Positions 38,619-45,996 of a stretch of 64,000 nt of DNA are shown here, piece by piece. Numbering within the stretch: the stretch's first letter is position 1; each line of letters begins with the position of its first letter. Origin of the DNA: Tenacibaculum tangerinum (GTDB lineage: Bacteria; Bacteroidota; Bacteroidia; Flavobacteriales; Flavobacteriaceae); NCBI RefSeq assembly GCF_029853675.1, contig NZ_CP122539.1, positions 248,001-312,000 of the forward strand, written 5' to 3'. The position numbers and the translations under genes are program-made. The notes under the pieces were generated by a model that ran no database searches, was not told the origin of the DNA, and was given only the letters and a program-made list of their open reading frames with translations.

Positions 38619-38663
38619 GCTACTAGAATTGAGTATTTAGTAACGATTGACAGAGAGAAATAC

Positions 38664-40019
38664 ATGAAAACATCATCAAAGAAAATAGTTGAAAACTTAA
38701 AAAAAGATATTTGGATTTGTACAAAGCTAACCATTATATTCGGTATCGTTTTTATTTTGTTTAATCAAGCATTTACTATAAAAAAGGCTAGTTTGGTGTT
38801 TTTATTTTCTGCGATGTACTCTTTTGTTTTAGGTCTTGGCAATGGAATTATTAACGACTATTTAAGTGAGAAGTGGGATTGGGTTTCGCAAACCAATCAG
38901 CGAGTTTGGGCAGGTATCATAGCCACCATAAGTTATACAGTAGTAGCTGTATTATTGATTCATTATGTACAATATATTGTTATTTATAATAACAACCCAG
39001 CCAATTTTTTTAAAGGACATTTTTTATGGATACATTTATTTGCCATTATTTTTTCTTTAGGAGTTGCTGTATTTTTTCATGCTCGTGGTTTTATGGTAAA
39101 CTGGAAAGCCTCTGTAAAACAAGAAACCACACAACATGAGATTGTAGCGAAAACTGAAACCGCAAAGTTTGAAACGTTAAAAAGTCAAATAGACCCTCAC
39201 TTTTTATTTAACAGTTTAAATGTATTAACCTCTTTAATTAGCGAGAACCCGAAGCAAGCAGAAAAATTTACCACTAAGCTTTCAAAAGTATATCGTTATG
39301 TTTTAGAGCAACGAAATAAAGAGTTAGTACCTATTCAAGAAGAGTTGCAATTTGCAAAAACGTACATGGAATTATTACAAATGCGTTTTGAAGAAGCCAT
39401 ACGATTTACCATTCCCGACGAGGTGAGCAATGCAGAGTTAAAAATAGTTCCGTTATCACTTCAATTATTACTAGAAAATGCAGTAAAACACAATGTAGTT
39501 TCATCAATGAAACCTCTAGAGATTACAATTTTTGAAGCAGATGGTTTTTTGCAAATTCAAAATAATGTGAACCCGAAAGAAGCTATTGGGAAAGGTACCA
39601 AAGTAGGATTAAGAAATATAGCAGATCGCTATGGTTTAATTACCGATAGAAACATAGAAATTATAAATAATAATAGAACATTTACAGTGCGTTTACCTTT
39701 ATTAACACATGTAAAAAATAGGATTATGAACACACAAAACCTAGAAAACAGCAAGTATGTAAAGGCTGTCGAAAGAGTAGAGAAGTTAAAAGAGTTTTAC
39801 CAAAACTTAATCTCGTACTGTTTAGTCATTCCCTTCTTAATTTTTATCAATTTAAAAACCTATGCAAGATTCCAATGGTTTTGGTTTCCAATGATAGGTT
39901 GGGGAATCGGATTGATATTTCATTACTTAGAAGTACATAATTATAACTTATTTTTAGGTAAAAACTGGGAAGAACGTAAGATAAAAGAGTTAATGAAAGA
40001 AGAAGAAAAATATAAGTAG
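38664..40019 (+). CDS. LytS-type histidine kinase fused to a C-terminal 2TM domain
   Basis: A 451-residue membrane kinase. Four hydrophobic helices (residues about 18-35, 42-60, 78-105, 118-140) lead to a His_kinase domain with phosphoacceptor His179 in QIDPHFLFNSLNVL, and an ATPase domain with LLLENAVKHNVV and GKGTKVGLRNIADRYG. From residue 355 (in-frame ATG at 39726) a complete 2TM domain follows: KYVKAVERVEKLKEFYQ, two helices, and the terminal KNWEERKIKELM. It is the first gene of an operon with four free-standing 2TM proteins and a LytTR regulator. The fusion supports direct contact between the kinase and the 2TM proteins. Confidence 0.93.
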   Translation: MKTSSKKIVENLKKDIWICTKLTIIFGIVFILFNQAFTIKKASLVFLFSAMYSFVLGLGNGIINDYLSEKWDWVSQTNQRVWAGIIATISYTVVAVLLIHYVQYIVIYNNNPANFFKGHFLWIHLFAIIFSLGVAVFFHARGFMVNWKASVKQETTQHEIVAKTETAKFETLKSQIDPHFLFNSLNVLTSLISENPKQAEKFTTKLSKVYRYVLEQRNKELVPIQEELQFAKTYMELLQMRFEEAIRFTIPDEVSNAELKIVPLSLQLLLENAVKHNVVSSMKPLEITIFEADGFLQIQNNVNPKEAIGKGTKVGLRNIADRYGLITDRNIEIINNNRTFTVRLPLLTHVKNRIMNTQNLENSKYVKAVERVEKLKEFYQNLISYCLVIPFLIFINLKTYARFQWFWFPMIGWGIGLIFHYLEVHNYNLFLGKNWEERKIKELMKEEEKYK

Positions 40020-40020
40020 T

Positions 40021-40317
40021 ATGAAAGATCATTATTTACAAGAACAAAAATACCTACTAGCAAAAAAGAAGGTAGAAAAAATAAAAGGGTTATACGCTCA
40101 TTTATTAGTCACCATTTTAATAATACCTGTTTTGGTCGTTATTAATTTAAAGTTCGTTCCTGATTACCATTGGTTTTATTATCCAGCTATTGGAATGTTG
40201 TTAGGATTATTTTTTCACTGGTTTGGAGTTTACGGAATAGAAAAAATAGGTTTAGGAAAAGACTGGGAAAAACGTAAGATTAAAGAATTTTTAGAAAAAA
40301 ACCATCATGGAGAATAG
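40021..40317 (+). CDS. 2TM-domain protein 1 of the array
   Basis: A 98-residue protein that is just a 2TM domain: N-terminal YLLAKKKVEKIKGLYAHLL, helix one VTILIIPVLVVINL, a YHWFYYPAIGMLLGLFFHWFGVYG second helix, and C-terminal KDWEKRKIKEFL. Starts 1 bp after the kinase stop; its 3' end overlaps the next gene by 11 bp. Function unknown; a membrane partner of the kinase is inferred. Confidence 0.88.
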   Translation: MKDHYLQEQKYLLAKKKVEKIKGLYAHLLVTILIIPVLVVINLKFVPDYHWFYYPAIGMLLGLFFHWFGVYGIEKIGLGKDWEKRKIKEFLEKNHHGE

Positions 40318-40594
40318 TTACAAAGAAGAAAAAAAATATATAGAAGCCAAAAGAAAGGTAAAGCAAGTAAAAGCATTCTATGTGCATGTGCTGGTTAATA
40401 TCATTTCTACAATCATTATTGTTTTGGTAAACGTAAAGTTTTCACCTCAGTATCATTGGTTTTGGTTTGCTGTAATAGGTATAGTATTCGTTACTTTTAT
40501 TCATTGGATGCTGGTTTTTGGTGTAAATATGCTAGGTTTTGGAAGAAGCTGGGAAGAAAAGAAGATACATGAATATTTAAACAAAAAAAAATAA
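40307..40594 (+). CDS. 2TM-domain protein 2 of the array
   Basis: A 95-residue paralogue: KYIEAKRKVKQVKAFYVHVL, two helices with YHWFWFAVIGIVFVTFIHW, and the tail RSWEEKKIHEYL, in which the usual Arg of WEERK is Glu-Lys. Its start lies inside the preceding gene, indicating translational coupling; the next gene begins after 1 bp. Confidence 0.88.
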   Translation: MENSYKEEKKYIEAKRKVKQVKAFYVHVLVNIISTIIIVLVNVKFSPQYHWFWFAVIGIVFVTFIHWMLVFGVNMLGFGRSWEEKKIHEYLNKKK

Positions 40595-40595
40595 G

Positions 40596-40934
40596 ATGGA
40601 AGGGGATAATTTACATGAACAAAAATACCTATTGGCTAAAAAAAGAGTTGATAAAATCAAAGGTTTTTACCATCATTTACTAGTATATGTAGTAGTTAAT
40701 GTATTTATATCTGCCATAATCATTACAGGTTTAATGAGAGATGATAAGGATACTTTTACTGAAGCAATTAGCAATTTCGGAGTATACAGCACATGGCTTT
40801 TTTGGGGAATTGGAATTGTTTTTCATTGGTTAGGAGTATTCGGAACAAAATCTTTATTTAGTAAAGATTGGGAAGAGCGTAAAATACAAGAATATATAAA
40901 CGAATTTGAAGACAGAAGAAATGGAAAATTTTAA
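40596..40934 (+). CDS. 2TM-domain protein 3 of the array
   Basis: A 112-residue paralogue: KYLLAKKRVDKIKGFYHHLL, first helix YVVVNVFISAIIITGL, a longer loop (RDDKDTFTEAISNFGVYS), second helix TWLFWGIGIVFHWLGVFG, then SKDWEERKIQEYI and an 11-residue extra tail. The loop differs from copies 1 and 2 and resembles copy 4. It overlaps the next gene by 14 bp. Confidence 0.88.
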   Translation: MEGDNLHEQKYLLAKKRVDKIKGFYHHLLVYVVVNVFISAIIITGLMRDDKDTFTEAISNFGVYSTWLFWGIGIVFHWLGVFGTKSLFSKDWEERKIQEYINEFEDRRNGKF

Positions 40935-41229
40935 TAAAGAACAACAATATAAAAGAGCTCAAAAAAGAGTAAATGAAATTAAAAAGTTCTATAAGCACCT
41001 AACAGTATATATTCTTATCAACTTAGTTTTCATAGGAAGAAGAATATACAAAGACGTTGTATATAGAGATGAATCAATTTTAGACGCTCTTTCCGATAGT
41101 CATAATTATTATTTGTTTTTTTGGTGGGGAGTAGCAGTGTGTGTTCATGGGTTTGTCGTTTTTGGAAAACAAAAACTATTCTCAAAAGGATGGGAAGAAC
41201 GTAAAATTAAAGAATATATGAACCAATAA
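40921..41229 (+). CDS. 2TM-domain protein 4 of the array
   Basis: A 102-residue paralogue: QYKRAQKRVNEIKKFYKHLT, a first helix (VYILINLVFIG), a charged loop RRIYKDVVYRDESILDALSD, second helix LFFWWGVAVCVHGFVVFG and SKGWEERKIKEYM. The ATG at 40921 (MENFNKEQQY) gives the standard start; an ATG 15 bp earlier adds five residues. Seventeen bp before the LytTR regulator. Confidence 0.87.
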   Translation: MENFNKEQQYKRAQKRVNEIKKFYKHLTVYILINLVFIGRRIYKDVVYRDESILDALSDSHNYYLFFWWGVAVCVHGFVVFGKQKLFSKGWEERKIKEYMNQ

Positions 41230-41246
41230 GAGCTAAAAGCAAACCT

Positions 41247-42002
41247 ATGAATGTGATTATTATTGAAGACGAAAGACCAGCGGCTAGAAGATTAAGTAGA
41301 ATGTTAGCCGAACTTAATTTAGAAGTACAACAACTATTACACTCTGTAGAAGAGTCGATTAACTGGTTTCAAAACAACAAACACCCCGATTTAATTTTTT
41401 TAGATATTCAACTTTCAGACGGATTGTCATTTGAAATTTTTGAAGAAGTAACCGTGCGCTCAGCGATTATTTTTACAACTGCTTATGACGAGTATGCATT
41501 AAAAGCATTCAAGCTTAATTCAATTGATTATTTATTAAAACCAATTGATGAAGACGAACTAAAAATAGCAGTAGATAAATTTAAAGAGCATCAACCATTA
41601 CAGAGCAACTTACAAGTTAATATAAACGACATTCGTAAGCTGCTAATTAATCCTGTTGATAGAAAATACAAAAAGCGAATTACCATAAAAGTAGGTCAGC
41701 ATTTAAAAATTATCAATACCGAAGATATCGAATGTTTTTATTCAGCAAACAAAGCAACCTATATTCATACAAATACTAATAGAAATTACTTGATAGATAA
41801 TTCGTTAGAATATTGGCAAGAGGAACTAGACCCAGAACAGTTTTTTAGAGTAAATAGAACATTTATAGTACATGTAAATGCCATTAAAGACATAGTGTCT
41901 TACACGAACTCACGCTTACAACTAAAACTACATTCTTATAAAGATTCAGAACTCATTGTAAGCAGAGAGCGTGTCAAAGATTTTAAGTGTTTTATTGAGT
42001 AA
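41247..42002 (+). CDS. LytTR-family response regulator
   Basis: A 251-residue regulator: receiver domain with acidic pocket IIIEDERP, phosphoacceptor Asp53 in LIFLDIQLSDG, Thr in FTTAYDEYAL and Lys in YLLKPIDEDEL, then a LytTR DNA-binding domain (residues about 145-250) with VGQHLKIINTEDIECFYSANKATYIHT and FFRVNRTFIVHVNAI. It is the output partner of the kinase at 38664. Converges with the flavodoxin-like gene, overlapping it by 11 bp. Confidence 0.95.
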   Translation: MNVIIIEDERPAARRLSRMLAELNLEVQQLLHSVEESINWFQNNKHPDLIFLDIQLSDGLSFEIFEEVTVRSAIIFTTAYDEYALKAFKLNSIDYLLKPIDEDELKIAVDKFKEHQPLQSNLQVNINDIRKLLINPVDRKYKKRITIKVGQHLKIINTEDIECFYSANKATYIHTNTNRNYLIDNSLEYWQEELDPEQFFRVNRTFIVHVNAIKDIVSYTNSRLQLKLHSYKDSELIVSRERVKDFKCFIE

Positions 42003-42507
42003 GTTTTTTTTTGAAGCTATCAATATTTAATTTTGCTTCAGCATGAATATCATTTCCATCTTCAGTAAACCAAGCATGCGTACTACCAAGATAGTTCATG
42101 CCTAAGTAATTGGCACTTTCAATAAAAGGCATATCAAAACCTTCTTTACGGTCGTTGGTACCAGAGTTGCTAATCATGGCCATATTTTTGCCTCGTAACT
42201 TTCTACCCAACTCTTTTTTATAATGCAATAAATCAGACAGCCTATCGAAAAAAGTTTTTAGAGTAGCACTCATGGTATACCAATATACAGGAGTAGCAAA
42301 TACCAATGTATCGTATTTATGAATAATTTCTTCCATTAGTGGAATAAAATCGTCGTTAGCGTTGCTAAAATCATACTCAAATACACCAATGTTTTTTGTT
42401 TTTAGATCAACAAAATCAAAAGAATTGTTGTTGTTGAGGTAGTTGACTACTTTGTGGGTGTTTCCTGTACTTTTAGAGCTTGCTTGTATAATAATCGTTG
42501 TATTCAT
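41992..42507 (-). CDS. Flavodoxin-like NAD(P)H-dependent oxidoreductase
   Basis: A 171-residue flavodoxin-fold protein: N-terminal FMN phosphate loop IIQASSKSTGNTHKVVNYL, DTLVFATPVYWYTMSATLKTFFDR (FMN ring contact) and MAMISNSGTND. Likely an FMN-dependent quinone, azo or iron reductase; the substrate is not readable. Single gene, convergent with the LytTR regulator. Confidence 0.83.
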   Translation of the reverse strand: MNTTIIIQASSKSTGNTHKVVNYLNNNNSFDFVDLKTKNIGVFEYDFSNANDDFIPLMEEIIHKYDTLVFATPVYWYTMSATLKTFFDRLSDLLHYKKELGRKLRGKNMAMISNSGTNDRKEGFDMPFIESANYLGMNYLGSTHAWFTEDGNDIHAEAKLNIDSFKKKLTQ

Positions 42508-42614
42508 GTATTTTTTAATTTTAAAGTAAATCTCAAGAAAATAGATAGAAAAAGAATTTAGATGTAATTGTAATAATTGATAATTCCCAAGGAAAAATCA
42601 ATTAAAAAAGGCTA

Positions 42615-42622
42615 TATTTTTG
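42615..42622 (+). promoter_or_regulatory. -7 box before the PPK2 gene
   Basis: TATTTTTG fits TAnnTTTG, 25 bp before the original PPK2 start codon at 42648. The promoter appears intact although the reading frame is broken. Confidence 0.4.
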
Positions 42623-42647
42623 TACTTTTATGCTATACAAAAGCCAC

Positions 42648-43500
42648 ATGGACACAAATACATATAAATTTTCTAAAAAAAGGAGTTAAAAGACTTTGCG
42701 ACCAAAGAAGTTGTTGAAAAAGCGAAGAAAAGATTAAAAGAAGCAAGAAAAAAATTAGCGACTTACAAGATACCATGTATGCAGAAGGTAAGTATAGCGT
42801 GTTGTTATGCTTGCAAGGTATGGATACTGCTGGTAAAGATAGCCTGATTCGTGAAGTTTTTAAAGATGTGAACGCACGAGGTATTGTAGTACACAGTTTT
42901 AAAGTTCCAACGGAGTTGGAGTTAAAGCACGATTTTTTATGGCGCCATTATATAGCGTTGCCTGCCAAAGGAAAGATTGGTGTGTTTAACCGCACACACT
43001 ACGAAAACGTATTGGTTACCAGAGTGCATCCAGAATATATATTTGCCGAAAATATTCCAACAGTAAACAGTCTCGACGATTTAGACGATGCTTTTTATCA
43101 TAGTAGAATGGAGCGAATTAATCAGTTTGAAAATCATATTTCACAAAACGGCACCATTATTTTAAAGTTCTTTTTAAATGTTTCTAAAGAAGAACAAAAA
43201 AACAGACTGCTTCGTAGGTTAAATATTCCAGAAAAAAATTGGAAATTTTCTGCAGGAGATCTCGAAGAACGTAAGTTATGGGATAAATACCAAGAATGTT
43301 ACAAAGACATGCTAGAAAGAACCTCAACAGACTTTGCCCCTTGGTATGTAATACCTGCCGATGATAAACCAACAGCGCGCTATATTGTAGCTAAAGTATT
43401 AGAAGAAGAATTAGAAAAATATAATTTTAAAGAACCTACATTGCCGCCAAAAGTGTTAGACCAAATAGACGAATTTAAAGAAGAATTGAATAACGAATAA
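42648..43500 (+). pseudogene. PPK2-family polyphosphate kinase with two -1 frameshifts in A7 tracts
   Basis: PPK2 enzymes transfer phosphate between polyphosphate and nucleotides. The 3' frame from 42775 (241 codons) has Walker A LQGMDTAGKDSLIREVF, the lid-module Arg/Asp segments (FNRTHYENVLVTRVHPE) and the C-terminal kinase core. The N-terminus lies in other frames: MDTNTYKFSKK from 42648, then ELKDFATKEVVEKAKKRLKEARKK from 42683, then SDLQDTMYAEGK from 42757. Each shift is explained by one missing A in an A7 run (42675-42681 and 42748-42754). Restoring both bases gives one continuous, normal-length PPK2. An internal start at 42775 would remove about 42 residues but keep the Walker A. Could be a true pseudogene, phase-variable, or a sequence error. 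Confidence 0.82.
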
Positions 43501-43531
43501 AGAGTTAGAAAGTAACAAAAAAGTAAGACGT

Positions 43532-43565
43532 TTTTAAAAGTATGCAAGCTAGCATGCTTTTAAAA
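43532..43565. terminator. Intergenic hairpin after the PPK2 gene
   Basis: TTTTAAAAGTATGC pairs with GCATGCTTTTAAAA (14 bp, one T-G pair) around AAGCTA. There is no T run after it, so it may be a weak terminator or an RNA-processing hairpin in front of the exonuclease gene. Confidence 0.5.
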
Positions 43566-43591
43566 CTTTCAAACCACATGAAACAATACAA

Positions 43592-44419
43592 ATGAAATTA
43601 AACTTAACAAAACCAATCGTATTTTTTGATTTAGAAACCACAGGAATTAACATAGCGAAAGATAGAGTAGTAGAAATATCTATTTTAAAAGTGTTTCCGA
43701 ACGGAAATAAAGAAAGCAAAACATGGTTGGTAAATCCTGAAATAGAAATACCCATAGAAGCTTCAGAAATTCATGGAATTACGAATGAAAAAGTAGTTAC
43801 AGAGCCAACTTTTAAAGAATTAGCACCACAAATTAACGAGCTTATCAAAGATGCAGATTTGGCAGGATTTAATTCTAACCGATTTGATATTCCGTTATTG
43901 GCTGAAGAATTATTGAGAGCGGGCATTGATTTTGATATGAGCAACCGAAAAGCAGTCGATGTACAAACCATTTTTCATAAAAAAGAACAACGAACATTAA
44001 GTGCTGGATATCAATTTTACTGCGGAAAAGAATTAGTAGGGGCACATGGGGCAGAGGCAGATACCAATGCAACCTATGAAATCTTATTAGCACAAGTTGA
44101 AAAATACGACGATTTAGAAAACTCTGTAGAAGCATTGAGTGACTTTTCAACACATGGAAAAAGAGCAGATTTTGCAGGTTTTATCTTGTTTAACGATGAA
44201 AATCAAGAAATTTTTTCTTTTGGAAAGTATAAAGGAAGAACCGTTGAAGAAGTATTAAAAGAAAACCCAGGGTATAATGCGTGGATTCAAAATGCCGATT
44301 TTCCATTGTATACAAAAAAAGTATTACGAGAAATAAAAGAACGAATGTCGACACCGAAAAATACCATGACCGATGCAGAAAAGTTACAAGCCTTGCAACA
44401 GAAGTTTAATTTAAGGTAA
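43592..44419 (+). CDS. DEDD-family 3'-5' exonuclease
   Basis: A 275-residue DnaQ-like exonuclease. Seen: motif I FFDLETTGIN with the metal Asp and Glu, the HGIT segment, motif II AGFNSNRFDIPLLAEEL with Asp, and motif III GAHGAEADTNATYEIL with His and Asp. The C-terminal 90 residues contain FSFGKYKGRTVEEVLKENPGYNAWI, as in ExoX-type C-terminal domains. Either a proofreading/repair exonuclease or a nucleotide-turnover enzyme. Single gene. Confidence 0.9.
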   Translation: MKLNLTKPIVFFDLETTGINIAKDRVVEISILKVFPNGNKESKTWLVNPEIEIPIEASEIHGITNEKVVTEPTFKELAPQINELIKDADLAGFNSNRFDIPLLAEELLRAGIDFDMSNRKAVDVQTIFHKKEQRTLSAGYQFYCGKELVGAHGAEADTNATYEILLAQVEKYDDLENSVEALSDFSTHGKRADFAGFILFNDENQEIFSFGKYKGRTVEEVLKENPGYNAWIQNADFPLYTKKVLREIKERMSTPKNTMTDAEKLQALQQKFNLR

Positions 44420-44507
44420 TTTCTTTTTTTAGTACAAACAGGAAAAATTAACAACAGCTTAAGAACTCTTATAATTTTCAATTTTTACATTCGTTAAAAG
44501 TTAGGTT

Positions 44508-45407
44508 ATGAGAGTTTTTCTTTTATTCTGCTTTATAAGCACCACTATTTTTTCACAAACAGTAGTTTTAAAAAACACAGTGATAGATTGGCATACAAAT
44601 GAACCTGTTGCGTACGCAAATATTAGTTTTTTAAATGAGAATGTCGGAGTTTCTTCTGATGAAAATGGAGTCTTTTCACTACAAATCAACAAGCAATTAT
44701 TACATAGCAAAGTACATATTTCTTGTTTGAATTACAAAGATACTATTGTGTTAGCGTCAACTTTACAAAGTAAGCCTCTTAAACTCCAGCCAAAGTTATA
44801 TGAGTTAGAGGAAGTGGTAATTTCTAAAAAAGCGGATAGAGAGTTAGTTGTTGATAAGTATAAAAGAAGGGATATTAGATCAGGATTTTCGGGCAGAAAA
44901 GGATCGCCTTGGACTGTAGCGAAGTATTTTCCTTATAAAAATGAATATGAAAGTGTTCCTTTTTTAAAGAGTATAACCGTTTATTTCACAAGCCTTATGC
45001 TTAGAAAAAAAGCAAGGTTTAGAATTCGTCTCTTTAAGATAGATGAAAACACAGGTGAACCATCAGAAGATATGCTAAAAGAAGATTTAATTGTTGATGT
45101 AAAAAAGACAAATGGAAAAGTTGAAGTTGATGTATCTAAGCTTGATATAGTGTTTCCACAAGAAGGCTTTTTTATTGGCTTAGAACGCTTACATATACCC
45201 TACAATTTTCACGAACGAACCTACACAAGAAATGGAAGTAGAGAAAAATATAAAGACACGATTGTAGCTCCCAGTTTTGGAGCGGTATTTACTAAAGATA
45301 CTATTTTTATAAAGAATAGAGGAAAATGGAGAAAGCATTATTTTCCACAAGAATTTTACAAAGGGAATGCATTAAAACCAGCAATTTCCGTAACTTTGAG
45401 TAACTGA
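44508..45407 (+). CDS. CarboxypepD_reg-domain exported protein
   Basis: A 299-residue protein with a short signal peptide (VFLLFCFISTTIFSQ), an N-terminal carboxypeptidase-regulatory-like beta sandwich (NTVIDWHTNEPVAYANISFLNENVGVSSDENGVFSLQI, key pattern EPVAYANI then DENGVF), and a C-terminal 180-residue domain of unknown type. There is no TonB-dependent barrel, although the N-terminal domain is the one that precedes such barrels. Cell-envelope location is likely, function unknown. Confidence 0.8.
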   Translation: MRVFLLFCFISTTIFSQTVVLKNTVIDWHTNEPVAYANISFLNENVGVSSDENGVFSLQINKQLLHSKVHISCLNYKDTIVLASTLQSKPLKLQPKLYELEEVVISKKADRELVVDKYKRRDIRSGFSGRKGSPWTVAKYFPYKNEYESVPFLKSITVYFTSLMLRKKARFRIRLFKIDENTGEPSEDMLKEDLIVDVKKTNGKVEVDVSKLDIVFPQEGFFIGLERLHIPYNFHERTYTRNGSREKYKDTIVAPSFGAVFTKDTIFIKNRGKWRKHYFPQEFYKGNALKPAISVTLSN

Positions 45408-45447
45408 GAAGACAAAATACAAATACATAAAAAGCAAATACAAAAAA

Positions 45448-45933
45448 ATGTTTATAGAATATAACAACCTACCCCAAAATTCTAGAGTTTGGGTATATCA
45501 GTCTGATAGAGAATTTACGCAAGAAGAAATAGAGTTTATTAGTGCAAAAGCGTTCCTTTTTATTGATAATTGGACACGTCATGGAGACGATTTAAAAGCA
45601 TCATTCACTATTAAATACAATCAGTTTTTAATTTTAGGAGTCGATGAGAACTTTAATAACGTTTCAGGATGCTCCATCGATGCTTCGGTACATTTTGTAC
45701 AAGAACTCGAAAAAGAGTTAGGGTTAGATTTAATGGATAAAATGAATGTCTCTTTTAAAGATGGAGATACGATTAATACAGTAAAACTTCCAGAGTTTCA
45801 AGATTTTGCCAAAAAACAAAAAATAACAGCAGAAACAGTGGTGTTTAACAATATGGTAAATACCAAAGAAGATTTTGAAACAAAATGGGAAGTGCCAGCA
45901 AAAGAAAGTTGGCATGCACGATTTTTGGTATAA
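45448..45933 (+). CDS. Conserved Bacteroidota protein of unknown function
   Basis: A 161-residue cytosolic protein conserved across Flavobacteriia. Homologues are often labelled 'ABC transporter ATPase', but no Walker A, Walker B or signature motif is present here, so that name is not supported. Seen: SRVWVYQSDREFTQEEIEFI, FIDNWTRHGDDLKASF, VSGCSIDASVHFVQELEKEL with a conserved Cys, and a C-terminal KWEVPAKESWHARFL. Function unknown. Confidence 0.78.
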   Translation: MFIEYNNLPQNSRVWVYQSDREFTQEEIEFISAKAFLFIDNWTRHGDDLKASFTIKYNQFLILGVDENFNNVSGCSIDASVHFVQELEKELGLDLMDKMNVSFKDGDTINTVKLPEFQDFAKKQKITAETVVFNNMVNTKEDFETKWEVPAKESWHARFLV

Positions 45934-45996
45934 CTATTGAAGTTATTTTTATAGATTCCCCTATTAATTTTCGAAATTATTTAAAAATAAGTCTAT

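Noticed and set aside
43532-43565. Attachment site or transposon end
   Set aside because: A single 14-bp stem without flanking direct repeats or recombinase; more likely an RNA hairpin.
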